From Clostridium_S neuense (GTDB lineage: Bacteria; Bacillota; Clostridia; Clostridiales; Clostridiaceae): 64,000 nt of DNA. The DNA lies in NCBI RefSeq assembly GCF_045310695.1, contig NZ_JBJIAA010000011.1, positions 124,001 through 188,000 on the forward strand. The letters run 5' to 3'. A program made the position numbers and the translations under genes. The stretch's first letter is position 1. The number at the start of each line of letters is the position of its first letter. The notes beneath the pieces were generated by a model. It had not been told where the DNA came from. It did not search any database and saw only the letters and a program-made list of their open reading frames with translations. This document shows positions 8,907 to 18,404 of the stretch, piece by piece.

Positions 8907-10556
8907 ATGAAAGACGTAATATACGTAACTGGACACAAAAATCCAGATACGGATTCAATATGTTCAGCTTTAGCTTACGCTGAATTTAAAAACAGAATTG
9001 GATCAACTACTGCTATACCTATAAGACTTGGAGAAGTTAGCAGAGAAACTCAATTTGCTTTAGACTATTTTGGTGCTGATGCGCCTGAACTAATGCCAAC
9101 TTTAAAATGCAGTGTTGCAGATCTTGATTTCGATAATACTGCTCCTATTTCATCTGAAATATCATTAAAAATGGCATGGTCAATTATGAAAAAGTACAAT
9201 GTAAAAACTTTACCAATAGTTGATGATGACGGAAAGTTAAAGGGGATAGCTTCTGTATCTAACCTTACTTCAACATATATGGATATATGGGATAACAACA
9301 TCTTAGCAAAAAGCAATACAAAAATTGAGAACATAATTGATACTCTTGCTGCTAAAACCGTATATTTAAGTGAAAATGATCCTAAGTTCCCTGGAAAAAT
9401 ATTAGTAGTAGCAATGCAACCAAGCAGTGCTGAAGAGCATATTGAAGAAGGGGACATTGTAATATGTGGCGATAGAAAAGATGCTCAAACTACAATTATT
9501 GATTCAAAAGCTTCTCTTATGATAGTTGCTGGAAATCATACTGTAAGTGATGAAATATTAAAAAAAGCAAAAGAATCAAAGATATCAATAATTTCCACAC
9601 CATATGATAGCTTTACAGCTTCAAGATTAATAGTTCAAAGTATACCAATAGGATATGTAATGCAATCAAAAGATATTGTGTACTTTAGAACCTCAGACCT
9701 TGTTGAAGACATAAAAGATGTAATGCTAAAGACGAGATATAGAAGCTATCCAGTAATTGATGCAGATGAAAAAGTAGTTGGATCTATATCAAGATATCAC
9801 TTAATTTCTCAGCATAAGAAAAAAGTTATACTTGTAGATCATAACGAAATGTCTCAAGCAATAGATGGACTTGAGGATGCTCAAATATTAGAAATTATCG
9901 ACCATCATAGAATAGGTGGAATGCAAACAGGAAACCCTATTTACTTCAGAAATCAACCTGTAGGCTGCTCATCTACTATAATTGCTTCCATATTCTTTGA
10001 GAATGGAATAAGACCATCTAAAAAAGCAGCTGGTTTAATGGCTTCAGCTATTATATCAGATACTCTTCTTTTTAAATCTCCAACAACAACTCCTGTTGAC
10101 AAGGAAATCTTAAAAAGATTGTGTGAAATTGCTAACATAGATGCTGAAAAATATGCAAGTGAAATGTTTAAAGCTGGTACATCTCTAGATGGAAAAACAG
10201 TAGAAGAAATTTTTAACCAAGACTATAAAATATTTAAAATATCTGGTAAAAAAGTAGGTGTATCTCAAGTAAGCACAATGGATCTTGAGGGCTTTGAAAA
10301 ATATAGAAAAGAAATGTTTGAATACATGAATAAAAAAGCCGACGAAGAACAATTTGATATACTTCTTCTGCTTCTCACAGATATATTAAAAGAAGCTTCG
10401 CTTGCTCTAGTAGCTGGAGGTCATAAAGATATTGTTGCCAAAACCTTCGGTGTAGTACTTAAAGAAGACAGTGCATATCTTCCTGGCGTACTTTCAAGGA
10501 AAAAGCAGGTAATACCACCTTTAACTTCAACTATAGAAGCTTTAAATGAAAAATAA
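8907..10556 (+). CDS. ppaC: Mn-dependent inorganic pyrophosphatase with CBS/DRTGG regulatory insert
   Basis: Family II pyrophosphatase, which hydrolyses cytosolic pyrophosphate. The DHH domain starts with GHKNPDTDSI (residues 9-18, metal-binding His and Asp) and resumes after an insert at LVDHNE and IIDHH (about 331-334). The C-terminal DHHA2 domain contains the substrate-binding SRKKQV motif. The insert of about 240 residues between the two halves of the catalytic core has two CBS domains split by a DRTGG domain, giving 549 residues against about 310 for the plain enzyme. In such enzymes CBS domains bind adenine nucleotides (AMP/ADP inhibit, diadenosine polyphosphates activate in studied cases). 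The start has GGATGTG as ribosome binding site. Confidence 0.95.
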   Translation: MKDVIYVTGHKNPDTDSICSALAYAEFKNRIGSTTAIPIRLGEVSRETQFALDYFGADAPELMPTLKCSVADLDFDNTAPISSEISLKMAWSIMKKYNVKTLPIVDDDGKLKGIASVSNLTSTYMDIWDNNILAKSNTKIENIIDTLAAKTVYLSENDPKFPGKILVVAMQPSSAEEHIEEGDIVICGDRKDAQTTIIDSKASLMIVAGNHTVSDEILKKAKESKISIISTPYDSFTASRLIVQSIPIGYVMQSKDIVYFRTSDLVEDIKDVMLKTRYRSYPVIDADEKVVGSISRYHLISQHKKKVILVDHNEMSQAIDGLEDAQILEIIDHHRIGGMQTGNPIYFRNQPVGCSSTIIASIFFENGIRPSKKAAGLMASAIISDTLLFKSPTTTPVDKEILKRLCEIANIDAEKYASEMFKAGTSLDGKTVEEIFNQDYKIFKISGKKVGVSQVSTMDLEGFEKYRKEMFEYMNKKADEEQFDILLLLLTDILKEASLALVAGGHKDIVAKTFGVVLKEDSAYLPGVLSRKKQVIPPLTSTIEALNEK

Positions 10557-10583
10557 AAAAAGCACTTTTTAGTGCTTTTTTTA
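10556..10583. terminator. bidirectional terminator of ppaC and the flagellar operon
   Basis: A near-perfect palindrome, AAAGCACT and AGTGCTTT around a T4 loop, has seven or more A's on one side and T's on the other, so it can stop both ppaC and the flagellar operon that ends at 10618. Confidence 0.85.
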
Positions 10584-10617
10584 TTTCGCCTTAATACTTA
10601 ATAATAACCACTCACTA

Positions 10618-11385
10618 CTACCTTAAATTATTTACAAGCTGCCACATTTCATCACCTGTTTTTAAACTTTTGGATGAAAATTCGTAAGCTCTTTGTGCAA
10701 CTATCATATCCGTAAATTCAGTAGCTACATCTACATTAGAACCTTCAACCCAACCTTGCTCAATAGAAGGATTAGCCACTACAGAAACCTGAGCTCCTGC
10801 TTTAGGAACAAATAAATTATTTCCTATAGAAGCCATAGCATCATCACCAACTACATTATATAAATTAACTTTTCCAACATCTCTAATTTCACTATCACTA
10901 ACTCTTATTCCTATTTCACCATTTTGTGCTAAAACAATGTTATCATCTTTAAAATCTACAGAATTAGGATCAACATTATACTGTATATCTAAAACATTTC
11001 CACTTGAATCTACAAGCTTTCCAGTATTATCAATAGCAAATTGACCATTTCTTTCGTATGCTTTTGAACCATCTGCCTTCGTAACTCTAAAATATCCATC
11101 ACCATTGATAGCAAAATCTGTTTTTCTATCCGTTTCCGTTAGAGGTCCTTCAGTATTATTTCTTAACCACTCATTAGCTTTTACACCAGTTCCGGCATAT
11201 TGAGTTTTACCATTGGTAACTGGATATTTGCTTTTACTAAGATCACCATAAAGTAAATCGTCAAAAGAAACTTGTTGTGTTTTATATCCTACTGTATTCA
11301 TATTAGCTAAATTATTAGATACAGCATCCATTTTTTCTTGTTCCGCATACATGCCACTTGTACCATTCCACATTATCCTAAACAT
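10618..11385 (-). CDS. flgG: flagellar distal rod protein FlgG
   Basis: Rod protein of the flagellar basal body, exported by the flagellar type III system. The N-terminal bb_rod motif (MDAVSNNLANMNTVGYK, about residues 19-35) and the C-terminal motif (FTDMIVAQRAYEFSSKSLKTGDEM) match FlgG. The length, 255 residues, is normal. GAGGTGAG precedes the ATG. It is the last gene of the flagellar operon, paired with the flgF-like gene in the way the Bacillus flhO-flhP pair is. Confidence 0.9.
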   Translation of the reverse strand: MFRIMWNGTSGMYAEQEKMDAVSNNLANMNTVGYKTQQVSFDDLLYGDLSKSKYPVTNGKTQYAGTGVKANEWLRNNTEGPLTETDRKTDFAINGDGYFRVTKADGSKAYERNGQFAIDNTGKLVDSSGNVLDIQYNVDPNSVDFKDDNIVLAQNGEIGIRVSDSEIRDVGKVNLYNVVGDDAMASIGNNLFVPKAGAQVSVVANPSIEQGWVEGSNVDVATEFTDMIVAQRAYEFSSKSLKTGDEMWQLVNNLR

Positions 11386-11417
11386 TAGAACTCACCTCAT
11401 TAAAAACATATTGTTAC

Positions 11418-12197
11418 TTATCCTACTTTTCCAACATCATTAACTGTTTTTCCTACAGTTTCATCTATACTTTTAACAACTTTTTGATCACTTTCAAAGT
11501 TTCTCATAGTTGCCATCATATTCGTTATAGCTGTTAATGGATTTACATTTGATTTTTCAAGACATTGATTTTGTACAACAATCTGTGCACCCTGAATAGG
11601 GTTTTGTCCATCATATAGATTATCTCCAACCTTTTTAAGAGAATTATAATCATTAAAATCTACTAAATCTAACTTATATGCTGCAGCACCATCTATGCTT
11701 ATATTTCCATAACTATCTGAAGTTATTTTTCCATTTCCAACTTTTATCCGCTCATCAGACCCAGTATTTACGTTCTTTCCCATTACATAATCACCAGAAT
11801 CATCAACTAAATATCCATCTATATTTACATGAAAATGGCCATCTCTAGTATAATAATTTTTTCCACCAACACCATCTCTATATACAGTAAAAAAACCCCT
11901 TCCTTCAATTGCAAAATCTGTACTTTTACCAGTACTACTTATTTCTCCACCGGTAAAATCTGTACTAGTCTCATCTACTTGTTGTCCCAAACTTAAAGTA
12001 CCGAGCAAGGTTTTTTGTGGAATACCATTTACAACCTTAGCATAATCTTGAATATAGACATCATTAAAAGATCTAGAATATAATCCATCACCCTTAAAAC
12101 CAACAGTATCAATATTTGCAAGATTATTGCTTATTACATCTTGTTTAGCCGCCTGTGTAAGCATCCCATTAACAGCCGTATAAAATGATCTTACCAT
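11418..12197 (-). CDS. flgF: flagellar rod protein FlgF-like
   Basis: Second rod/hook-family protein, 259 residues. The N-terminal motif ISNNLANIDTVGFK (about 22-35) marks the FlgBCEFG family, and the C-terminus (TNMMATMRNFESDQKVV) is closer to FlgF than to FlgG. It lies 32 bases upstream of flgG and has a strong AAGGGGAG ribosome binding site. The FlgF versus FlgG label among Firmicute paralogues is not fully safe from sequence alone; the rod role is. Confidence 0.82.
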   Translation of the reverse strand: MVRSFYTAVNGMLTQAAKQDVISNNLANIDTVGFKGDGLYSRSFNDVYIQDYAKVVNGIPQKTLLGTLSLGQQVDETSTDFTGGEISSTGKSTDFAIEGRGFFTVYRDGVGGKNYYTRDGHFHVNIDGYLVDDSGDYVMGKNVNTGSDERIKVGNGKITSDSYGNISIDGAAAYKLDLVDFNDYNSLKKVGDNLYDGQNPIQGAQIVVQNQCLEKSNVNPLTAITNMMATMRNFESDQKVVKSIDETVGKTVNDVGKVG

Positions 12198-12214
12198 AAA
12201 TTCTATCTCCCCTT

Positions 12215-12424
12215 TTACTTAATAACCTTCATGTCATTAGGATATTTCATACCATAGTGATATGCTTTTTCTTCAATTTCACCCTTTGTCATACTATGTC
12301 CAGAATTTATACTGTACATAGCAATTGTTGTAAAAACTATGCCTATACCAATGCCAAGTAAAACTTTTCTATCAAACAAAAAACTAAAAATTTTTCTTAT
12401 TGTATATATAATTTTTGAATTAAT
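12215..12424 (-). CDS. small membrane-anchored protein in the flagellar operon, unusual start
   Basis: An open frame ending at 12215 codes for one membrane segment (LLGIGIGIVFTTIAMYSI) followed by a short hydrophilic tail ending YPNDMKVIK. No ATG lies before the membrane segment. Possible starts are ATT at 12422-12424, which has GGGGGAAG about 4 bases upstream and would overlap the end of the preceding gene (69 residues), or TTG at 12377-12379 without a clear ribosome binding site (54 residues). It fills the gap between the SwrB-like gene and flgF. I do not recognise a family; reality and start are both uncertain. Confidence 0.5.
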   Translation of the reverse strand: MNSKIIYTIRKIFSFLFDRKVLLGIGIGIVFTTIAMYSINSGHSMTKGEIEEKAYHYGMKYPNDMKVIK

Positions 12425-12879
12425 AGAACTTCCCCCTTACCAATGTTAAGCTTTTGGGATATCTCATCTGTTGATAAACCATCCTGCATAAGCTTTTTTA
12501 TTTGCTTAGCCTTTAAATTTTCAACCTCATTACTATCTTCAACTTCGATATCATTGTCTACTACAACATCTACTTTATTGTTTGTTTCTAAATCCCTTTT
12601 ACTATTATTATCGTCAGAAAAAACTTTTTCATTAGACTCTGAATTTAAATTTTTCATTGTGGCAACTTCATCTTTTAAATATTCTATTTCTTTCTGCAAC
12701 TCAAAAATTGTTTCTCCAAATTCTTTTCTTAACTTTCCAATTTCAAATTTGTAATCCTCTGTGCCATAAGAAATATCGTTTAACTTATCTTCAAATGAAC
12801 CCTTATTATCATTTTTTATAACTTTAATGTTTATAAATATTAAAGCTATTCCGATCATAAGTAAAATAATTATAGCCAT
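12397..12879 (-). CDS. SwrB-like membrane protein with coiled coil and C-terminal HTH
   Basis: 160 residues: an N-terminal membrane span (residues 2-20), a long charged coiled-coil-like region (about 30-130), and a C-terminal helix-turn-helix-like end (LSTDEISQKLNIGKGEVLLI). The same architecture and position, directly after sigD, are seen for Bacillus SwrB, which helps activate the flagellar export apparatus. Sequence similarity to SwrB cannot be judged here, so the functional link rests on architecture and synteny. The ATG has GAGGTGACC upstream and lies 13 bases after sigD. Confidence 0.7.
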   Translation of the reverse strand: MAIIILLMIGIALIFINIKVIKNDNKGSFEDKLNDISYGTEDYKFEIGKLRKEFGETIFELQKEIEYLKDEVATMKNLNSESNEKVFSDDNNSKRDLETNNKVDVVVDNDIEVEDSNEVENLKAKQIKKLMQDGLSTDEISQKLNIGKGEVLLIQKLYIQ

Positions 12880-12892
12880 TAGGTCACCTCAA

Positions 12893-13618
12893 TTATTCAT
12901 ATTTCAATACCTTGAGCTGCTTCCTAAGATGCATTATTGCTCTTGTATGCAACTGACACACTCTTGATTCCGAAACCCCAAGAATATTCCCTATTTGCTT
13001 CAATGTGAGACCATCATAATAATATAATGATAGCACTACCTTATCTTTTTCATTAATTAAATCAAGAGCTTTTGTAAGATATTCTATCTCCTCTTTTTCT
13101 TCAAGAGATTTTTCAGGACTCGGACTTTTTTTATCTTCAATAGTTCCTATAAGAGGCATATCATCATCCTCTGAAAATATTAAATCCTCAAGTGACATTA
13201 CAGATATATAATTTATGTAACTTTCCACTTCAATAACATCTTTTACCTTAACACCAAGTCCAGATGCTATTTCAAAATATGTAGGTTCTCTTAAAAGTTC
13301 TTTTTGGAGCTTTTCAACTATAAAATTATATTTATTTAGCTTGTCCATAGCCCCTTTAGAAATTGGGCTGTTTTTTCTTAGCTCGTCAATCATTGCCCCT
13401 TTTATTCTTATAGATGCATAAGTTGAAAATTTCATACCTTTATCTTCATCAAATTTATTAAGAGCATCTATAAGCCCTATCATACCATATCCAACTAAAT
13501 CCTCATAATCAATGTATTTACTCTTTCCAACTATTACTCTGGAAGCTATATATTTTACTAAAGGTATATATTTTTTAATCATTTCCTCTCTGCCATCTAA
13601 AATACCGGTTATTGCCAT
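12893..13618 (-). CDS. sigD: flagellar sigma-28 factor SigD/FliA
   Basis: RNA polymerase sigma factor of the sigma-28 group, 241 residues. Region 2 is visible as YEDLVGYGMIGLIDALNKFDE (with KFSTYASIRIKGAMIDELR of 2.3-2.4), region 3 as TYFEIASGLGV, and region 4 as LTLKQIGNILGVSESRVCQL, the helix-turn-helix that reads the -35 element. It probably transcribes the flagellin gene and other TAAA-N15-ACGATA promoters in this window, and because it is inside the operon started at 33091-33117 it may activate its own expression. No FlgM anti-sigma gene lies in the window. Confidence 0.95.
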   Translation of the reverse strand: MAITGILDGREEMIKKYIPLVKYIASRVIVGKSKYIDYEDLVGYGMIGLIDALNKFDEDKGMKFSTYASIRIKGAMIDELRKNSPISKGAMDKLNKYNFIVEKLQKELLREPTYFEIASGLGVKVKDVIEVESYINYISVMSLEDLIFSEDDDMPLIGTIEDKKSPSPEKSLEEKEEIEYLTKALDLINEKDKVVLSLYYYDGLTLKQIGNILGVSESRVCQLHTRAIMHLRKQLKVLKYE

Positions 13619-13631
13619 ACAAGTTACCCCC

Positions 13632-14294
13632 CTACCTTTTTTTCATGCGTTCCCTCATAATATCAAAAGTATATAGAATTATATTTTCCCTCTGATTACC
13701 ATCAATTTCATGAAATTTAAAACCACATACATAGGTTCCACTTTGATTCTTAACACATCTTACGCATATACATGGAACAAGTATATTTCTATCATGAAGC
13801 TGTAAGTAAATAATGATAACATCATTCTTATCAAGTTTTTCGTTAATTGTAATTCTTGCACCACCGCCACTTAAATCAAGCATGGTTCCAGTTGAAAATT
13901 CTTCAAGATGTTTTAAAGAATAATTCATCAAAGCTTTGGTAATCTTTTGCTTTCGCATAACTTTATACTGCACTTCTTTTGCAAGTTCTACCCTAAAATT
14001 TTTTCTTCTTTGTATTTTTCTTATTTTATCCTCATCAGGTATAGATATCAATATCATTGGTATTTTATCTTTTTTTCTTCCAATCACTGTTGAATAAAAA
14101 GAATAAACATTTTTATCATCACTGTAGATAAGTTCAATATTATCTCCTCTTATGAGGCTTGCATAACTTCCACTAGCTACTGGTAAACTTATAGCTATAT
14201 ATTTATCTGTTATATCTTGTACATTGCTTTTATAAACATCTTTCTCCCATATAATTTCACATTTGTCATTAATATTAATAGATGAATTAGACAT
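13632..14294 (-). CDS. PilZ-domain c-di-GMP receptor (YcgR/YpfA-like)
   Basis: Predicted cyclic-di-GMP effector of motility. An N-terminal YcgR-type beta domain (about residues 1-95) precedes a PilZ domain with the ligand motifs RRKNFRVEL (RxxxR) and LDLSGGGAR (the DxSxxG type). Proteins of this kind act as brakes on flagellar rotation in other bacteria. The ATG at 14292-14294 (220 residues) is 8 bases from AAGGAG; an upstream GTG at 14300 is too close to that site. It sits between flhG and sigD in the operon. Confidence 0.88.
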   Translation of the reverse strand: MSNSSININDKCEIIWEKDVYKSNVQDITDKYIAISLPVASGSYASLIRGDNIELIYSDDKNVYSFYSTVIGRKKDKIPMILISIPDEDKIRKIQRRKNFRVELAKEVQYKVMRKQKITKALMNYSLKHLEEFSTGTMLDLSGGGARITINEKLDKNDVIIIYLQLHDRNILVPCICVRCVKNQSGTYVCGFKFHEIDGNQRENIILYTFDIMRERMKKR

Positions 14295-14306
14295 AACCAC
14301 AACTCC

Positions 14307-15170
14307 TTATGAAAAAATGCTGAAAAACTTTTTAAACAACCCCTCAATTCCCTTACCTGATTTTCCATAAGTATTTCCTATTATTTTTTTAGCTATATTC
14401 TCAATATCTTTAGCTGCATTACAGTTAGGTTTTCCTATAACAAAAGGTTCCTGTCTTCTAACAGCCATTACTAAATTATTGTCCTCGTAAACACTGCCTA
14501 AAAATTCAGTGTCAGCTTTAATAAATTTCTTAACAACATTCTGAAATTTGTTAAATGTATCAATTCCCTCCTTGTGATTTAATACTCTATTTACTATTAT
14601 TTTAGCATTTGTCTTTATATTGAAATGCACTACAGCCTTAAATAAACTATATGCATCCGTTAACGAGGTTGGTTCTGGAGTTGTAACTATAACAAGATCA
14701 TCTGAACATGCTATAAACCCAAGTATACTTCTATTAACTCCCGCACCTGTATCCATTATTATGTAATCTAAATCATTTAAACTAGAAATTTTTCTAAGAA
14801 AATTATCTGTTTGAAACTTAGACAATTCATTTAATTTTGTAATGCCTGTTCCTCCTGGCAAAAGCTTTACACCAAATGGTCCTTTTGCCACTACTTCATC
14901 AATACTTCTATCATTATATATTATATCAAATATATTGTATTTTGGTAAGAACCCCATAAGAACATCATCATTACCCATGCCAATATCTGCATCAAAAATA
15001 AGTACCTTTTTCCCCATTTTTTGAAGTGTTATGGATAAATTAACTACTATATTGCTTTTTCCTACTCCACCTTTTCCAGAAGTAACAGTAATCACCTTAG
15101 GTTTATTATAATTTATATTTTCTTCTTTTTCTAGAGCCATAAATCTAAGTTTTTGTGCCTGATCCATCAT
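14307..15170 (-). CDS. flhG: flagellar number regulator FlhG (MinD-like ATPase)
   Basis: MinD/ParA-family ATPase that works with FlhF to set flagellar number and placement at the membrane. The deviant Walker A TSGKGGVGKSN is at about residues 31-41, Walker B-like LIFDADIGMGNDD at about 58-70, and the short N-terminal MDQAQKLR stretch resembles the FlhF-stimulating DQAxxLR motif of FlhG, a family hallmark. The C-terminus (about 270-287) can form an amphipathic helix. The start codon overlaps the flhF stop, so the two are translationally coupled. Confidence 0.93.
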   Translation of the reverse strand: MMDQAQKLRFMALEKEENINYNKPKVITVTSGKGGVGKSNIVVNLSITLQKMGKKVLIFDADIGMGNDDVLMGFLPKYNIFDIIYNDRSIDEVVAKGPFGVKLLPGGTGITKLNELSKFQTDNFLRKISSLNDLDYIIMDTGAGVNRSILGFIACSDDLVIVTTPEPTSLTDAYSLFKAVVHFNIKTNAKIIVNRVLNHKEGIDTFNKFQNVVKKFIKADTEFLGSVYEDNNLVMAVRRQEPFVIGKPNCNAAKDIENIAKKIIGNTYGKSGKGIEGLFKKFFSIFS

Positions 15171-16330
15171 ATATTATCCTCTCCCAATATAATACTACTG
15201 ATTTTTTCTAAAGATAACTTTTTTATGTCATCAGGCACATTTTGACCAGTTGTGAAATAACTAACAGGTTTACCTGCATAATTTATTATATTTATAATTG
15301 AGCCATAAGTTGTGGTTTCATCTAATTTTGTTATAATTATATTTTTGTAATTTAACTTTTTATATCCATTAATAATAGCCTCAATGTCTTTGTCTTTAGT
15401 AGTGCAACTAACTACTAAGCTTATATTATTAGTTCCTGTTCTTTCCACAAAAGCTCTAAGTTGTGATATCTGCATTTCATTTTTACTGCTTCTTCCTGTG
15501 GTATCAACAAGTATTACATCACAATCACTCATACTTTTTATAGCTTCATCCATTTCTTTGAGTGTAATTACAACACTAAAGGGTATTCCCATAATATCAG
15601 CATAGGTTCTAAGCTGTTCAACAGCTCCTATTCTGTATGTGTCCACTGTTATAAGTCCAACTTTTTTCTTTTCTATAAGCGAAAATCTTCCTGCAAGCTT
15701 TGCTATAGTTGTGGTTTTTCCAACACCAGTTGGCCCTACCAAAACAATAATACCGCTTTCATCAATATCACATATATTAATATTATTTTTTATAACCTCT
15801 TTAATATTATTATCATCAAAATTACCATGTAAGTCCAATAATATTTTTTCTATGCATCTATCATTTATATCTACAGCTTTAAGTTTACTTTTAATCTTAT
15901 CATTCAAAGATTCACCCTTAGCTTTTTCATTTGAAAGACCAGTAATAAGCTCCTTCATTTCTTTCATTTCCTCTAAAATTTCATCTTTACTATCTTTTTC
16001 CCCATCGTAAATCTTTTCTGTCTTCTTGATATTAGTATTATCCTTTTCTGATACCAAAGCTTTATTTGTGTGCTTTTCCATAGCTTTTTTTAATGCTTTT
16101 ATGCTTTCTTCCATACTTACAGAATTTACATCATCATTGTTATAATCATCATACTTTTGAGATTTATCAACTCCTGCTGTAACTTCTATATATTTCTGAG
16201 AAAATAGCCCGAAAATACCACCCTTTTTTATTTTCCTACTGCTTATTATTACAGCATCATGTCCAAGTTCCATCTTTATCTTATTTAGAGCTTCATTCAT
16301 ATCCTTAACTATATACTTTTTTATTATCAT
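15167..16330 (-). CDS. flhF: flagellar SRP-like GTPase FlhF
   Basis: Signal-recognition-particle-type GTPase that directs flagellar assembly. The 387 residues comprise an N-terminal basic B domain, an N domain and the G domain with VGPTGVGKTTTIAKLAG (G1, about 193-209), VDTYRIGAVEQL (G2), ILVDTTGRS (G3) and ITKLDE (G4). Insert box residues and length match FlhF rather than FtsY or Ffh. The gene overlaps flhA by one base upstream and flhG downstream. Confidence 0.95.
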   Translation of the reverse strand: MIIKKYIVKDMNEALNKIKMELGHDAVIISSRKIKKGGIFGLFSQKYIEVTAGVDKSQKYDDYNNDDVNSVSMEESIKALKKAMEKHTNKALVSEKDNTNIKKTEKIYDGEKDSKDEILEEMKEMKELITGLSNEKAKGESLNDKIKSKLKAVDINDRCIEKILLDLHGNFDDNNIKEVIKNNINICDIDESGIIVLVGPTGVGKTTTIAKLAGRFSLIEKKKVGLITVDTYRIGAVEQLRTYADIMGIPFSVVITLKEMDEAIKSMSDCDVILVDTTGRSSKNEMQISQLRAFVERTGTNNISLVVSCTTKDKDIEAIINGYKKLNYKNIIITKLDETTTYGSIINIINYAGKPVSYFTTGQNVPDDIKKLSLEKISSIILGEDNI

Positions 16331-18393
16331 TATAAGTTTACAACTCCTTCAGTTCTTATTTCAATTTCATTTGGAACCTCATTTAGTGATATAATACTTA
16401 CGTTTGGGAACACCATTTCTGTAAGTTTTCTAAATGCAGGCCTTATTTTAGGAGATACTAAAATAACTGGCTGTCCATCATTGAAATTAACTGAATCTAT
16501 AATATTTCTAATTGATTTAAGAATTTTAGTTGTATTATCAGGATCAATAGCTGGAAAAGATCCTTTAACTGATTTTTGAATATTACTAGCAATGAGATTT
16601 TCTATATCTGGTGACAAAGTTACAACTCTTATACTATTATTCTCATCAATTAAACCATTGCAAATAGTTCTTGCAAGTGCCATTCTAACATACTCTGTTA
16701 GCACTTCTGTATCCTTAGTTGTTCTAGAATTATCCGCAAGGCTTTCCATTATAGTAACCATATCTTTTATAGAAATTTTTTCTTTAAGTAAATTTTGAAG
16801 AACTTTTTGAAGTTCTCCTATTGTCATAAGATCAGGTATAAGCTCCTCAACAACAGCTGAATATTTTTCTTTCATCGAATCTACTATATCCTTTACTTCT
16901 TGCCTACCAAGTAACTCATAAGAATGAGCTTTTACAGTCTCAGTAAGATGAGTAATCATAACTGTAACAGGATCAACAACAGTAAGTCCCTTTATTTCAG
17001 CTTCCTCTCTCTGATCCTTATTAACCCATATAGCAGGAAGTCCAAAGGTTGGTTCAACAGTTTTTATTCCTGGCATATCAGAATTTTCACCTGATGGATC
17101 CATACATAAAAGCATATTAGGCATTAACTGCCCTTTTTGAACAACTGTACCCCTTATTTTAAATATATATTCATTTGTATCAAGCTGCAAATTATCTCTT
17201 ATTCTTATTGGTTGAACAACTATACCCATTTCAATTGCACACTGCCTTCTAACAGAGGCAATTCTTTGAAAAAGATCTCCCCCTGAATTTTCGTCTGCAA
17301 GTGGGATAAGACCATAACCAATTTCTACATCCATTGGTTCTACTGAAATAAGTTTCATTACATTTTCAGGTTCTTTACTTTGAGTTTCAATATTTTTCTT
17401 ATTTTCATTCTCAACTGCCATTATCTGTTTACCTATATCATCTTTATATAACATATATGCAGCTCCACCTAGAGCTGCTGCCAAAACAATGAATACCACA
17501 TGTGGAAATCCAGGTATCATTGACATTGCAAGTAAAACACCTGCCGCCATCCCAAGTACCTTAGGAAAACCTGTTAATTGCCCAATAAGTGAATTTCCAA
17601 GATTTTCACCATTTTTAGATCTAGTAACAATTATACCAGTTGATATCGAAATAAGCAGTGCTGGAACCTGACTTACAAGTCCATCACCAATAGTAAGCTG
17701 TATATAAGTTTTTGCCGCATCAGCCGCAGATAAATTTTTCATAAGAACGCCAATTATTATTCCACCCAGACTATTTATTAAAACTATGACAATTGATGAA
17801 ATTGCATCACCTTTTACAAATTTTGATGCACCATCCATAGAGCCAAAAAAATCTGCTTCAAGCTGCAAATCTCTCCTTTTCTTCTTAGCTTCCTCTTCAG
17901 TTATAAGTCCAGAATTCAAATCAGCATCTATGGTCATCTGTTTTCCAGGCATAGCATCCAATGTAAATCTTGCAGCTACTTCTGCAACTCTTCCAGAACC
18001 ACTAGTTATTACAATAAATTGAACTACTATTATTATAAGGAATATTACTATACCAACAACATAATTTCCACCTACAACCAAACTGCCAAAGGTATTTATT
18101 ATATCTCCAGCATATCCATCAATAAGTATAAGCCTTGTAGATGATATATTAAGTCCAACTCTGAAAAGAGTCGTAATAAGTAGTAATGTTGGAAATACTG
18201 AAAATTGAAGTACCTCAGTTGTAAACATTGCAACAAGTATTATTATAACTGATATTGATATATTAACTGCAATAAAAACATCTAATAGTGCTGATGGCAT
18301 AGGAATAATTAGCATTAATACTATACCAACAACAGCAAAAGATACTATTATGTCAATATTATCTTTTATATTTAATCTTCTACCTTCCTCCAA
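16330..18393 (-). CDS. flhA: flagellar export gate protein FlhA
   Basis: Core membrane protein of the flagellar type III export gate. About eight hydrophobic segments fill the first 320 residues, with the FHIPEP-family region near ARFTLDAMPGKQMTIDADL (about 150), and a large cytoplasmic domain follows (about 340-687) that binds chaperone-substrate complexes. No ATG is available near the N-terminus. A TTG at 18391-18393 has AAAGGTGAT a few bases upstream and gives 687 residues; a GTG at 18402 lies within that ribosome binding site. The gene is 11 bases after fliR-flhB. Confidence 0.93.
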   Translation of the reverse strand: MEEGRRLNIKDNIDIIVSFAVVGIVLMLIIPMPSALLDVFIAVNISISVIIILVAMFTTEVLQFSVFPTLLLITTLFRVGLNISSTRLILIDGYAGDIINTFGSLVVGGNYVVGIVIFLIIIVVQFIVITSGSGRVAEVAARFTLDAMPGKQMTIDADLNSGLITEEEAKKKRRDLQLEADFFGSMDGASKFVKGDAISSIVIVLINSLGGIIIGVLMKNLSAADAAKTYIQLTIGDGLVSQVPALLISISTGIIVTRSKNGENLGNSLIGQLTGFPKVLGMAAGVLLAMSMIPGFPHVVFIVLAAALGGAAYMLYKDDIGKQIMAVENENKKNIETQSKEPENVMKLISVEPMDVEIGYGLIPLADENSGGDLFQRIASVRRQCAIEMGIVVQPIRIRDNLQLDTNEYIFKIRGTVVQKGQLMPNMLLCMDPSGENSDMPGIKTVEPTFGLPAIWVNKDQREEAEIKGLTVVDPVTVMITHLTETVKAHSYELLGRQEVKDIVDSMKEKYSAVVEELIPDLMTIGELQKVLQNLLKEKISIKDMVTIMESLADNSRTTKDTEVLTEYVRMALARTICNGLIDENNSIRVVTLSPDIENLIASNIQKSVKGSFPAIDPDNTTKILKSIRNIIDSVNFNDGQPVILVSPKIRPAFRKLTEMVFPNVSIISLNEVPNEIEIRTEGVVNL

Positions 18394-18404
18394 TATTATC
18401 ACCT

